From: Phoronis australis
Lineage: Eukaryota > Phoronida > Phoronidae
Direction of reading: 5' to 3'
DNA: 64,000 nucleotides
NCBI GenBank assembly: GCA_002633005.1
Contig: NMRA01000901.1
Span: 1-64,000 of the forward strand
Each line of letters starts with the position of its first letter. The first letter of the stretch is position 1. A program made the translations under genes and the position numbers. The notes below the pieces were generated by a model, which was not told the DNA's origin, did no database searches, and saw only the letters and a program-made list of their open reading frames with translations. Positions 1 through 10,700 of the stretch are shown here, piece by piece.

Positions 1-1811
1 CAGGGGTCATGCAAATCAAACTGAATAACAAAACAAAACAATACAACTAATAATAATGTCAGACTATATTCTGACAGTGTTGTTCTACCCCGGCCAAATG
101 CCGTAGTGGTCTTCAAAATACAGCTCCTCTTACTAACATGAAGAGATGCATATGAGAAAAATGCATTATACTAGCAACCGGGTTGACGATATTTCAGTTT
201 TTGCGTTTCCGAAAGATTCAGAAATTGACCAGGAATGGCAGTCATTCGAGGGTCAGACGTGTGATTTACCGGTCCCTGCGGAGCAAATGATCAGGTCATG
301 GGTCTCACTGGGATGTAGATGCAACAAAATTGTTTGTGGCCGGCATAGAGGTTAGAGACACTTCGAGCGAAATAATTGACGAATCACAACAGTGCAAAGC
401 ATTCATGAATTTGAAGCAAACAATACAGAAACGACCAAAAATAAAGTCCAGTTAGCATCAGTCTGCAGGTGCAGTAATTAGAAAAGATCGTTCCCGCCAA
501 ACGCACTGGACAAATTAAAAATGAAATCAGTGTCCGCTATGTGCTACCAGGTTTTGATAGACAGGGTTAAGGATTCGTTAAGATAAACAAATGGGGATAA
601 ATGTTACTCGACACTGGAGTGCTTAAAAAATTAAACCTTAGTTTAATTAATGAACTGTGCGCACACTGAGCAGACCCCTTTCTCTCGATGCGTGACTTTT
701 CAGACGGAACATGTAACAGTGAATATAGCAACCATTACTAAGTATTATCGACTTAGATTTGATGCGATTTTCCAAGAACATAAACAGAATATTTTAATTG
801 ATGAAAATTGGTTATTAGTATAGTTGTTCGAAGTAATATCGTATGAAGATGTTCAATTCTAATGGGAACTATTTCAAAAACTCTATTGCAAACGAATATG
901 TATTTTGTCAGCTGCTGGAATAATTGTTAATGTATACTGTTATCAGCAGCATATCACGCAGACTTCTATTGGGAAGAATGGCATATGCAAACACGAGTTC
1001 AATTAACAGGTAATTGGTTTGAGGCGTCCCTAATACAAGACCCGACAAAAACTTGACGATTGCAACGGTAATCAAGCACAGCTATTGTCGAGATTTACGG
1101 TAACAGTGCTGCCATCCCCCAAGAAAGTTAAATGTACTACTTCGGATATGAAGACGTGTATCTGAAAACACGCATACATTTTAATCAAATGTTATTGTTA
1201 ATAGCGATGCCAATAATTTCAAAAATATCAATAACAATTATAATACTGATAATCATATTACAAAGTAATAGAAACATTAAAAGTAATAGCAGTGGTGATA
1301 ATAATCATCGTCATCATCATAGTAATAACAATGAAGAAACGGTCATGATAAAAAAAACAGAGAAGAGTGTTATTAATAACATTCAAAGTAAACGATGACA
1401 AATTCAAGTATGAACAATTGCACGCAGTGACTGTTTGTTCCAACACTTCTGTGATAAGTGTGTGCCAAAGTGAACTCGAGACCACCCTAAGTTACGACTT
1501 CTTTTTCTAGTTAAAGTAAAGTTATAAGGTGACGCTAAGGTTGCAGATTGGTGGGTATAATCAATGAGACACTTACCTAAGTTCACCTTGCGATAAGGTG
1601 CCTTCCAGTTCGCTCCCCGCTCTAAGTTTCAGTGATGCCACTGGATGGTCAGGAGTAGAAAATTAGCACTTGATAAACAGACTACAGCAGCGCTGTTCAT
1701 GAAATCTGCCGAGTTGCCAGTCAGTGTCTAAAGAACTGGGGCCACGTTTACATACATGTAGAGAAACTCATGAAGGAAACAGGAGAGAAATTTCTTATCA
1801 AGTACACTCAC
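1..1811. other. Non-coding stretch, intron or flank of the minus-strand gene
   Basis: This lies downstream (minus strand) of the FTP exon that ends at 1812 with a consensus GTGAGT donor, so it is probably its intron. The matching second FTP half was not found here and is expected off-window. Bases 1225-1345 are AT-rich low-complexity sequence made of imperfect AAT/ATC triplets. A short plus-strand reading near 200-240 vaguely resembles a THAP-type FPK motif but lacks the zinc-binding pattern. No gene is supported. Confidence 0.5.
1225..1345. repeat. Low-complexity AAT/ATC-rich tract
   Basis: Imperfect trinucleotide-rich sequence dominated by AAT, AAC and ATC units. It generates overlapping spurious open frames on both strands. 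Confidence 0.6.
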
Positions 1812-2051
1812 GTGAACCGTTTCTACTCGTCACTTTAATTCCATGGACACTGTATTTTCCATTTAACTCAACTCTCCACCATGGATTCTGCAGGTTGCTT
1901 CGCTTTAAAGTGTGAGAACACGACCGTCCGTTCATGAAGTCTGTGGAAGATTTGCCGTCCATGGCCTTCCTTGCGTCAGCAGTTAAGTTGAAGGAAGGAG
2001 AAACAAGAGACAGTGTCGACGACTGGTTAGCCCATAAGAGTGTGATATTCC
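1812..2051 (-). CDS. FTP (fucolectin/F5-8C-like) domain, first-half exon, paralogue 2
   Basis: Internal exon of 240 nt, phase 1 at both ends, with a TTTAG acceptor just above 2051 and a GTGAGT donor below 1812. It encodes the N-terminal half of a fucolectin-tachylectin-pentraxin-type lectin domain. Visible signature: the LTADARKAMDG stretch, SCSHT, NPWWRVEL and the following YSVHGIKVTSRNGS strand. By family knowledge such domains bind fucose through a calcium-stabilised beta-sandwich and are extracellular. By hand count it matches the exon at 37243-37482 at 64 of 80 residues, with identical length and splice phases. It follows the exon at 3093-3362 in the same gene. The second half of the domain is not in the window. 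Confidence 0.85.
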
Positions 2052-3092
2052 CTAAACAATATAGTGATGTTGATTTCACACAGTGTAAGTCTTAAACAGG
2101 TCATGTCCGTGTAAATCGTTCACTCTGTGAAAAATGACGATTAATGAAGTTAGCGTATTAAAATGTCTGTCTACCTCAATTAAAAAACTCTTCCAAAGAG
2201 ACATTTTGACAAAAAATGACAATAGATTATTCAACAATGTCCGATTGTTCCAAATCACAAAGTGACTTCAATCGCTATTTCTTCCAGATTGGCCAGGACA
2301 TATACAGTGTAGACTATTGAAATGCTGAAGGTTCTCAAAAAACATTAACTGTACTTGAACGATAAGGTCCTGTTGTACAATTATTTATCACGGAAATTGG
2401 ATCGCAACAAGATTAATATGTTTGCAAATATAAATGGCTATTCGACAACTAAGACGTGATATCCACCAAAGCACAAGACCGATAGTATTTCTGTGTTTGA
2501 TCGATGGTGGCGTTGGCTCACCTCGCTGGACCGTGTAAACGGATTTTCCCGGGATTAAGACCTCATCGCGACTACAATCTTTTTGGGCTTGTAATTTGTT
2601 GGTTATGTGTTGTGACAGCATTATACTGCAGGACTTCTAATACATGAATAAAATTTGAGTTAACCCTTGACTAAAAAGTTTAGCTTCTAACAAAGCAAGA
2701 TTGTTACATCAACATATCAAATTTTAAGACGCTATACCATCAGGTGTGTATATTTTTGTAACTCAGTATAACACAAGTTTGCATCCAGTAACATTTGAAT
2801 TCTAAAATGGAAGAGGTATGCACACAAGCCCAAAATTTTGAGCCTGTGAGAATTCGAACGCCGACATCAAGACGTATGATTCACACAATTTCCAAGTAAT
2901 CCCATTATTATAGATGCAAAGCGGTAACTAGTTTGACAGGTATACAGAATCGTTTTACAACATGACTTCACGTCAGTTGTAGCAAAATGACCTTTGGGGC
3001 CGACGCCATCCAGCAATTGGATTCGTATTTCTAAATATCAACAAGCGTTTAATTGAAGAATTTTTGTTGTTATGTTTACAGCATGAAGTTAC
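2052..3092 (-). other. Intron between the two minus-strand paralogue exons
   Basis: Bounded by the donor of the upstream exon (ACG then GTAAC on the minus strand, at 3093/3092) and the acceptor before 2051. The corresponding plus-strand intron (36597-37242) is shorter. A tRNA-like B-box match on the minus strand near 2845-2860 has no convincing A box. Nothing else was recognised. Confidence 0.65.
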
Positions 3093-3362
3093 CGTAATTA
3101 ATATTCACAATCCTGGAAAGTAAATTCCTCTTGTTTCCTGCAGTCGTGAAGACGTTAACGCCAGTATGTAAAAGGTACTCCTTATACCCCAGTGAACGTC
3201 CGGAATGTACCTCCGTTGGCGGTGGTGGTGGTGGTGTTGAGAGTGTAGTGTCATACACGCTGGCTGATAAGACGTCAGAAACCAGGTCAACGTTACTTCC
3301 GCCGTACACGCGGACTGTCCCAGAACCCATCGAAGATAGTGTGCTGAGACGATACAGTGATT
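3093..3362 (-). CDS. Cysteine-free module of unknown type, paralogue 2 exon
   Basis: Internal exon of 270 nt (90 codons), phase 1-1, spliced in frame to 1812-2051 through a shared GGG glycine codon. It encodes a module without cysteine beginning ESLYRLSTLSSMGS, containing VRVYGGSNVD and SASVYDTT and ending in TGVNVFTT and SRIVNINYG. I do not recognise a named domain; alternating polar and hydrophobic residues suggest a beta-rich fold. It differs from the plus-strand copy (36333-36596) by a run of six prolines encoded by a GGT/ACC microsatellite, where the other copy has PAP. Similarity to the other copy continues about 25-40 nt into the upstream intron, consistent with a segmental duplication. 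Strong conservation with intact splice sites argues that both are functional exons. Confidence 0.7.
3218..3238. repeat. In-frame GGT/ACC microsatellite (polyproline)
   Basis: Five GGT units on the plus strand encode the proline run inside the minus-strand exon 3093-3362. The run is absent from the plus-strand paralogue, so it is a recent in-frame expansion. Confidence 0.8.
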
Positions 3363-3525
3363 CTGAAATGCACTCTAACAAGTGAATAGACATTCGGATG
3401 CATTCCAGTCACATGTTCCTGGATTGGAACATTAAAGTGGAATTTGCAGGCTGCGATTGCTTTGTCAAGAAAGGGATAGACACAACACAAAGCAACGCTG
3501 TGAATATGAAGTAGGTTGAAAATTG

Positions 3526-3650
3526 CCACTCAACCGCGTCCAGTAAAATTGTGACGTGGTATTGGGGAAGAACATTGCATGACGCAGGCTATGTGAGTTT
3601 CCAAGGTACGTCATTGGTGCAAAGGTAACCTGTTTACACAATTCTTATTT
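3526..3650 (+). repeat. Dispersed repeat, copy related to 46905-47045
   Basis: About 125 nt align by eye with 46905-47045 in the same orientation. Shared blocks include CACTCAACCG, ACTGCAT/ACATTGCAT, a CGTACGTC-like block and GTGCAAAGGT followed by CCATTTACA-type sequence. Both copies lie within about 0.3 kb upstream (plus direction) of gene exons or other repeats. No coding potential is shared. It is probably an old MITE or SINE fragment. Confidence 0.5.
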
Positions 3651-3651
3651 C

Positions 3652-3830
3652 ATGCGCGCATATTTCATGCTTGCATACATGGGCTCGGGAGGCTCAAACG
3701 AGTACCCATTTGGCGAATTGGGCAAAAAGGTCCACCCCAGAGAAGCAAAAAGTCCGACAAAACGAGACGAAAGTTCACAAAGAAGAGGCAGGCGCACGGT
3801 GCACAGTCCTAAAGGGTGGTACCCGTTTCT
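3652..3830 (-). repeat. Dispersed repeat with CTTCGCCAAATGG core, copy 1
   Basis: The reverse complement contains GGACCTTTTTGCCCA, TTCGCCAAATGG, CTCGTTTGAGCC and a CGCGCATG end. The same order is found at 22318-22440 and 61058-61135 on the plus strand. Plus-strand open frames here are accidental. The element class is unknown. Confidence 0.5.
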
Positions 3831-4590
3831 TATTTTATATTTTTATTTTTTTTTTAATCCTCACTATTTTTGTCAGCAAAAGGTCCACATCGACAGAAAT
3901 TCGAGCCTCCCATTTTCAAGGCTGCGTGCGCGCATATGTTTTTATATTAACAAGTTGTCAATGAATATAACTGAACTTTGTTTAACTTAGATGCTGTTCA
4001 AATAGCATTGTCGATTAGTTCGTGTTATACATTTACATAGTTAGGAGCATGAACATACATTTAAGCTATCAAAGGCGTTGTCGACAAGTCTGTATATCCA
4101 GTCAAATATCATAAAACTAGCTCTGGCAATGTTTATAGCTGCACGTGGTGTAAACTGTTGATCAAAATTTCTTTTCCTGAGCGGAACGTGGATTTGTAGT
4201 GGCTTAATTAATTCTCGTTTTCCAGTGAAGGTTTTGATAACGGATTGACAGAACTTACAAAGACAAAACGCAAAATGCAGAACCGCCAGAATATGCGATC
4301 TTTAAAGTCAATAAATTTCTCAGATTAGTTACTTACCAGTTTTTCGACTCGACACAAAATTCTTGCAAGAAAAAGTTGAACCAAACCTACAAGTAGGAAC
4401 TGCATTTGCATGAATTTGGCGGATAAAATCTTTTGAGGAGTTCGTTACAGTTTTAATTCATCTTTTAAAGACTTACGTGTTTTTGATGAAACATTTGTTA
4501 ACTCAACCAACCAGTACACAGTTGCGCGGCAATATGACATCTAGTGTAGTGTACATCAAACAAATTACGAACATTATCGGACCCTATAAA
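3831..4590. other. Unassigned sequence
   Basis: AT-rich, beginning with a T-tract (about 3838-3857). No exon, RNA or repeat with a partner was recognised up to the start of the LINE remnant. Confidence 0.5.
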
Positions 4591-4592
4591 AG

Positions 4593-6450
4593 CTAGTTAG
4601 GCAAGAAAAGACCACCTTGCCTGGAATCTCTCAAGATCCAATTTATCATTTTAAATATTTTTTCCAGGTTATAGTAATCACATACCACACGTAAAAATGA
4701 CTGAAAATTGGGCTTAGCCTTTTGTAGTCTTTCTCTATAGAAATGAAATTTTGGTAAGCAAAGAATTAAATTTACAACTTCTAATCTACAGGCTGGGTCT
4801 CCAAACAAGGCGGAAGACATATTTAACTGCAGAGGGAAGCTGTACTGATTTATCATCCATGTTTTTAAACATCCCCAAAACTTCTGAACAAGTGAACATT
4901 CCCAATACAAATGTAGAATTGTTTCTTCATGTTGCTCACAGAAAGAGCATACAGACGATTCACAAACACCTATTTTCTTTAAATAAGAGTTTGTACCGAT
5001 AAGTCTGTGGTTGATATGGAATTGAAACCATCTGAGTCTGACATCGGAAGTACAATTATAAATTACAGAATGATTTTTTTCCAAGATTGAGTATCATCGC
5101 ATAAGTTAATTTCTCTCTCCCATTTCAATTCTGCGACAGGTTTTACATACAATTTAGAAATGAATAATTCATCGATTTTCCGAGTCCCTTTATTTTCCGA
5201 GGAGATTCGAAAAATATGTTCTGGAAAAAGTGGAGTGACTATAGTACTCTTGTCTCTTAGATGGTTCCAAGAACGAAGTATTGAACTTCGAATTCCATAA
5301 AAATGAGTAATACAAGGACAAAATTGAAAACGTGTACAAAAGGTGTGATAATCATAGATATATCCCTTATCAGGGTCAATTAAATCGTATACGTACCGTG
5401 TACCCTTTTGAAACCACTCGTTCCAAAAATTGGATTACTGTCTATCTTACCAAAGGTACATAAATTTCTTTTTGACCAATGTCCAATGCCTTTTCTAACC
5501 TCGTTTAATTTTACATCGTAGTTTAAAAGTGTCATGTTTTGTAAGTTGACAGAAAAGGTAATTCCAAGAGATGTGAACTGGGAACTTTCCCATTTAAATC
5601 TTTTTCACAACAAAGCCTATCACCACCACAAATCTTATAACCACTCCATATACAAACAGTTTTATCGATATTGGGTGAAAAACCAGAATACTTAGCAAAC
5701 TGATCAAGAAGGTTAAGTGACGATTTTAAAGAAGTCTCTGAACCATCTAGAAAGGGGACCGTGTCGTCTGCATATTGCAATAGTTTATACTCTAAAGAGC
5801 CTACTTTTATGCCTTTAACATTCTCGCATTGCCTCAACATAGATCTCCATGATAGCAAGTAGCAACATATATTCAAGAAAACAACAACGGTTTTAAAACT
5901 TGACATGTTTCGGTGTCATTTATTTAACGGGCATGCTTACAATGGTTAATTCTGAACCAAGTATAGCTTGTTGTATTTGGGTTACGTAACCGCCACGGGT
6001 CGACCAAATTTAACTGCGACATCAGACTGATAACTTGTTTTTTTGCAGCCGGATTGTTTTGGTGTTTGTATCCTAAACAGTCAAGATTGAAATCCTGAAC
6101 CAAATATCAGTCGCCGCAAATGATTATAAACTCTGAATTATAGTCAGAGACTATTCGAATCAGGGTTCTAAAAAATCAGGGTCATCCTTGTTAGGACCAT
6201 AAATATTAGCTAACGTTATTGAGACTCGATTTTCAATAAGTAATTCGATGACAACAAGGTCTCCTCTATCATCAAGATGGATTTTACCAACTTCACATTC
6301 AAAACTATTATTTAGCAATGTGCAGACATGTCTCGATACTCTTGTTCCAGGGCTCATGAAAACATCATATCCCCACTGTGCTCTAATTTCTGATTCAAAA
6401 TTAAATGAGTTTCTTGCAAGCAATAGATACCACAACACTTCCGTCACAAA
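4593..6450 (-). mobile_element. Degenerate L1/Tx1-type LINE remnant
   Basis: Three minus-strand fragments lie in the order expected of a LINE ORF2. At 6165-6447 is an APE-type endonuclease fragment (FECEVGKIHLDDRGDLVVIE, then ANIYGPNKDDP). At 5532-5906 is reverse transcriptase with the catalytic LLQYADD box and the following NIDKT motif. At 4593-5084 is the zf-RVT domain (RWFQFHINHRLIGTN, CSFCEQHEET, LYWECSLVQKFW). Frameshifts and stops separate them. The fingers and palm region between endonuclease and YADD is largely deleted. The zf-RVT part closely resembles that of the element at 38948-41735, so both belong to one family. It is inactive and older than the second copy. Confidence 0.85.
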
Positions 6451-6529
6451 AATTCAAAGACATCCTTTCTCTTAATTGTGTCCCTTAGCCATCTGCAGTT
6501 TAAAGATAAGATACTAACCATGTTCCGAC

Positions 6530-7585
6530 AAAAGACATGACAAATCGGGTCTATCAATTAAAATACTAAGTGTGATGTATATAGAACGTACACAAGTTGG
6601 TGAATCAACAAAAATCTCGCCCAGAAATATGTAAAACAACAAAAAGGGCGTGGGCTAAAATGTACTTCACCACCTCCATGATACACACTGGACATCAGCT
6701 TAGACGATACCCGCATTCATAGACCTGTGTTAATATGCAAATCAGTTGTAGTGTTAATTCATCTTTGTATTTTTTGGATTCCGTATTCAGTTTTTGCTTT
6801 TTAAAAATAGAAAATAAGTGTGGATCACTACGTCAATTTTTCCACTTTGACGACTTAAACAAAGGCACCTCTGAAAAGCCACCTCCGATTAACTTAAAAA
6901 TTGAAACATTTTTGAAAACGTAGTTTCATTTTGATGTCCATTGTGAGCTTTAAAGAAAAAAGAGAACAAATTAATGTTCTACCAATTCCGAGGTATTTTG
7001 TCTAAAACTTAGTCACATAAGAATGCAAAACTTGACCTAAACATGATCCAATTTAAAAACACTATTACCCCGCTGCATTTCACAAGATCTCGATTAGGTT
7101 ATGTTGTTAAGACTGTAAAACATTATTAGTTGATAAGAATATTCTTAAGATCAGGATATTCTTCGTAAATATTTTCAAAATTTTTATTGGAGTCCAGTCA
7201 CACCTAATATTATGGTGTACTATGCCGTCTTTGAGAAATTGATATCAAGAACTATCACTGTGTTAAACGCCAAAACAACAAAAATTCAATGCAAATTCGA
7301 CAGTTTTCACATTTCAATAATTTGTGGTTATAAATAAAAATTTTATTCAAACGTCTTATAAGTTAGTTATTGTGGTCATGGAACAAGTTATAAAATACCC
7401 ATATAATCCACTTGGCTTAAAGTGTGTATCGTGGAAATTTAGAGGCGTAAAATTTGCGTATTAAAAACCTTTTTAAACGTTTCATACCAAACAGAAACTA
7501 GAACATAAACTTTGTTGAGTTATCAAAACACGTTTAAGGGGGGACCTTTAATACACGAATTAAAGACAAAAGTCCATTTTCTAAC
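6530..7585. other. Unassigned AT-rich sequence
   Basis: Only short open frames with strongly AT-biased composition. No splice-bounded exon, RNA or repeat partner was recognised. Confidence 0.5.
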
Positions 7586-7591
7586 TTGCAA

Positions 7592-7783
7592 GTGGTCTCG
7601 AAAATGAACGTTTAACTATCTTACCCCCAACTTTTTCCAGCCCCGTAATGGATTGACGAGATATAAATTGGAGGTGATGTACAGGATGTCCATGTGACCG
7701 TTCTGTCTTCGTCATTGACGCTCCACGGTAAGATACGACCATCATGCCACGCTGACCGACATACTGTGGAATCCTTTTGAAGA
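7592..7783 (-). repeat. Dispersed repeat, copy related to 27309-27501
   Basis: Its reverse complement aligns over about 190 nt with 27309-27501. Shared blocks are TTCAAAAGGATTCCAC, GGTCGTAT, AATGACG.AGACAG.ACGGT, GTTGGGGGTAAG and TTCATTTTCGAGA. The reading FKRIP.Y.GQ is partly kept in both copies, so an old coding origin is possible, but frames break in the 27-kb copy. Class unknown. Confidence 0.6.
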
Positions 7784-7799
7784 ACAATTAGACTTTACA

Positions 7800-10700
7800 C
7801 GTTACCTAAATGCAACCGACTTAATAAAGCGAGGAACACTGTTACTGTCAATCTAGAACAGTGACCGCCCCATACGATTAGCCGCGCATCATTGTGCTAA
7901 AAAGGACAGAATAACAGTCTCAATACTGCAGAAGCAGCCTTACCTAGCGTATGATGCCGCTGGGTTTAAGCACATGAAAAACAGAGAGGCAATAAGACAT
8001 CAAGTTAGTAGTAATAGAGAAGGACGACGCTAGTGTGGTACAGACAGCTATAGAAGAGGGGTTCAGACAAGAATTGTATAATTGGAAATCAATCGTTTCA
8101 AAAGGCAGACATATGACGAGAACAGTGCTGTAGTGGGACGCAGGCGCACGTAGGAGCAGCCAACCATTCCTTTTTGTATTTGAACGTAGCGCCTACGCAC
8201 CGTAAGTTATGTTCAATGCTCAAGGTGATACGGTGGGCTTTGGGCGCCCACTTGCCTCTAATTTTACCACTACAGTTCTGGACGAGAATGAACTCTTAAT
8301 GCGTCTTAAAGCTTATAGGAATTTTCAAGTCAAAACTGCCAAAAGTAGCGACGGAAATTATTTGAGTATTTTTTGCTCCGCGAATTGCATGTAAATTGGT
8401 TCTCCTACTGTCATAAAGACATTTTGTGTTCGCTACAATTACAACACGCGTAATGGAAAATAACCCTAATGCGTTTGCTCGGTTGCAAGTAGCTTATTGC
8501 CCTACGTTCGCTTTACTTAAGCCGCTGCATAAGCAAGCACCCTCTTAACCACTCATTGGTCATTATCAGCGCGGTGTGATGTTTTTTAAAGTGATAGCAT
8601 CAACTTACGCGCGTGTAATAATACGTTCCATACACGACCTTGGCACTGGGACAGCTTACTTTGGGACAGACATAGTCCGTGCTGAAAAATAGATGAAAAT
8701 TATTACTCCTTAAAAATGACGCGGGAACCAGTGGTACGCAATATCGTGAATTGTGATTTTAAACAGAATAGAGAATTTCTATGTTCATCTTTTAAAACAT
8801 TATTCAACAGAATGTGGCACTTTGTATTATGTCTTATTAGCCAATCACACACTCAGTAATTCAGACGTTGAACAAGGTCGTATTCATTAACCTACTGAAC
8901 GATGAACAAGTAAAACTCAAACTTGACGGAGCGTTCAGCTAGCCTGTGCCGTGGGTATCCACTCCAAATAATGCATGTGTCACCGAATTCTTTGAAACTA
9001 AGACTGTTCCCTTTCTACAACTTACGGCGACTTTTGTGTTTGGAGGCGGGAACTTTAATCAGACAACGGTCTTTATCAAATTGAATTGTTGATATATATA
9101 TGCATATACATTCTTTTGCTCTGGTTGTGGTGATAAATTATGTACAATCAATGCCATTGTATTATCAATCAACTTCTAACCCGTTTTTCTCACGGTTACT
9201 TCTCCTGTCAAATTATGAGTTATACTCCATTTAAGACCACCTCCAGAATGGTATATTTAATCCCTTTTCTGTCCTTAAGCTCATATAGATCTTGACTAAT
9301 AGTTGTTACCACAACCTGCCACAATTTCCGTAGTGGGCGAACTTCAAAATATTTTCAATAACGTAGGAAAATCTTTTTAAATTTGGGTTTTGAGAACAAA
9401 GGACATTTTCTTCTGTTTTATTCAAAGTGATTTGTTATGCTTTTTGCGTGTACATAACGGTATTTCTTGTTACCTATACTTTGTTCACCCAAAATTTCCC
9501 AAAGTATGTTCCCCTTTCCCAAAGTGCCCAGGCAAACTATCGTAGTTATCCTTTGTTTCAGTTTCTTTATATTCTCCGTCTTGGCGTTTTCCAAACTCAC
9601 AATTTCTGGGCACCGATGTTGAAACTTCACGATGCCCCCCAGGTCGGTATTTACAGGTTCGGAAAACATTTTGAGTGTTCTTGGAAGTATTCTTTATAAC
9701 GCTTGGCTAAACCTTTGTTGTTAATTATCTAATGAATCCCCAGACACTAGAGCTCCCCTATAAGCATGTACTCTGCTCAATTGATGGAAATTATGATTCA
9801 CCCTTGCCCATGTGTATGGCTAATTATGAATATTTCAGCCACTTACACGTTTAACTGGTTAAAACTGCCACCTTCTAGGTACTAGATGTGGTTACCCATT
9901 TGTAAATAGTTATTATACATGGCGTGTGATCATATTTTGCGTTTTTTAAACAAAATCTACGAAATCACCACGGTTCGGAAGCTATTTATGATGCCTAATT
10001 CTGCTTTTGGTCAGGAAGTTGTCTTCTTCCACAATTGATTAACCGTTTTTTTCAAATAAATTAGATCAATCTAAATATTAGTTCCAAAACCATTTACCGT
10101 GATTTTCTCAGTCTGCGATGTGCTGAATAACCCTAAAAATTAATTTTCAACCTCTGTTGTTTTATATCTGTTTGAAGCCTAGTGTGAGAACTTTTTATGA
10201 CAATTGATATTTTGTTTTTTGAAGATCCAAGACCACAATTTGGGCTTTTATAGCTCCCAAACATGAACAACATGGTACATCAGGCTAGAAGGGAATTCTG
10301 TATAGTGAAGGGGAGCCATTGTTACGAATGGCATTCGGAACTTATTTTACACTGATTTGAGCTAATAGAGCCCGGAAACTTTGCAACTGTTCTATTTACT
10401 CTGATCAGGAAGTTTTTCAATTTTCAGAGCATGTCATTGTTTAGCCCGGAACTTCGAACGAGATACAGATACCCTCAAAACGAATGGAAATTAGAAATTC
10501 GTGTTGATTGTGACACAGTTTATACTGTACGTGTATTTCTGGTGTGTGCATCATGAAAAGGGAATCATTGGTCTTACTACCCACTTAACCTTTTGCATAT
10601 CAACTGCATTCTAGAATAAGTTCAATGACTCTGACAATGTACACATGACTGGTAGTTATTGAGCTATAATTTTTACAAATTACTTCTAAACTGTGATGGT

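Noticed and set aside
146-355. Short frame with SVFAFPKDSEIDQEW, slightly THAP-like
   Set aside because: The THAP zinc ligands and the remaining motif are missing and the frame breaks soon after; too weak to call.
2830-2900. tRNA-like B box on the minus strand
   Set aside because: No convincing A box or cloverleaf could be made, and no second copy was found.
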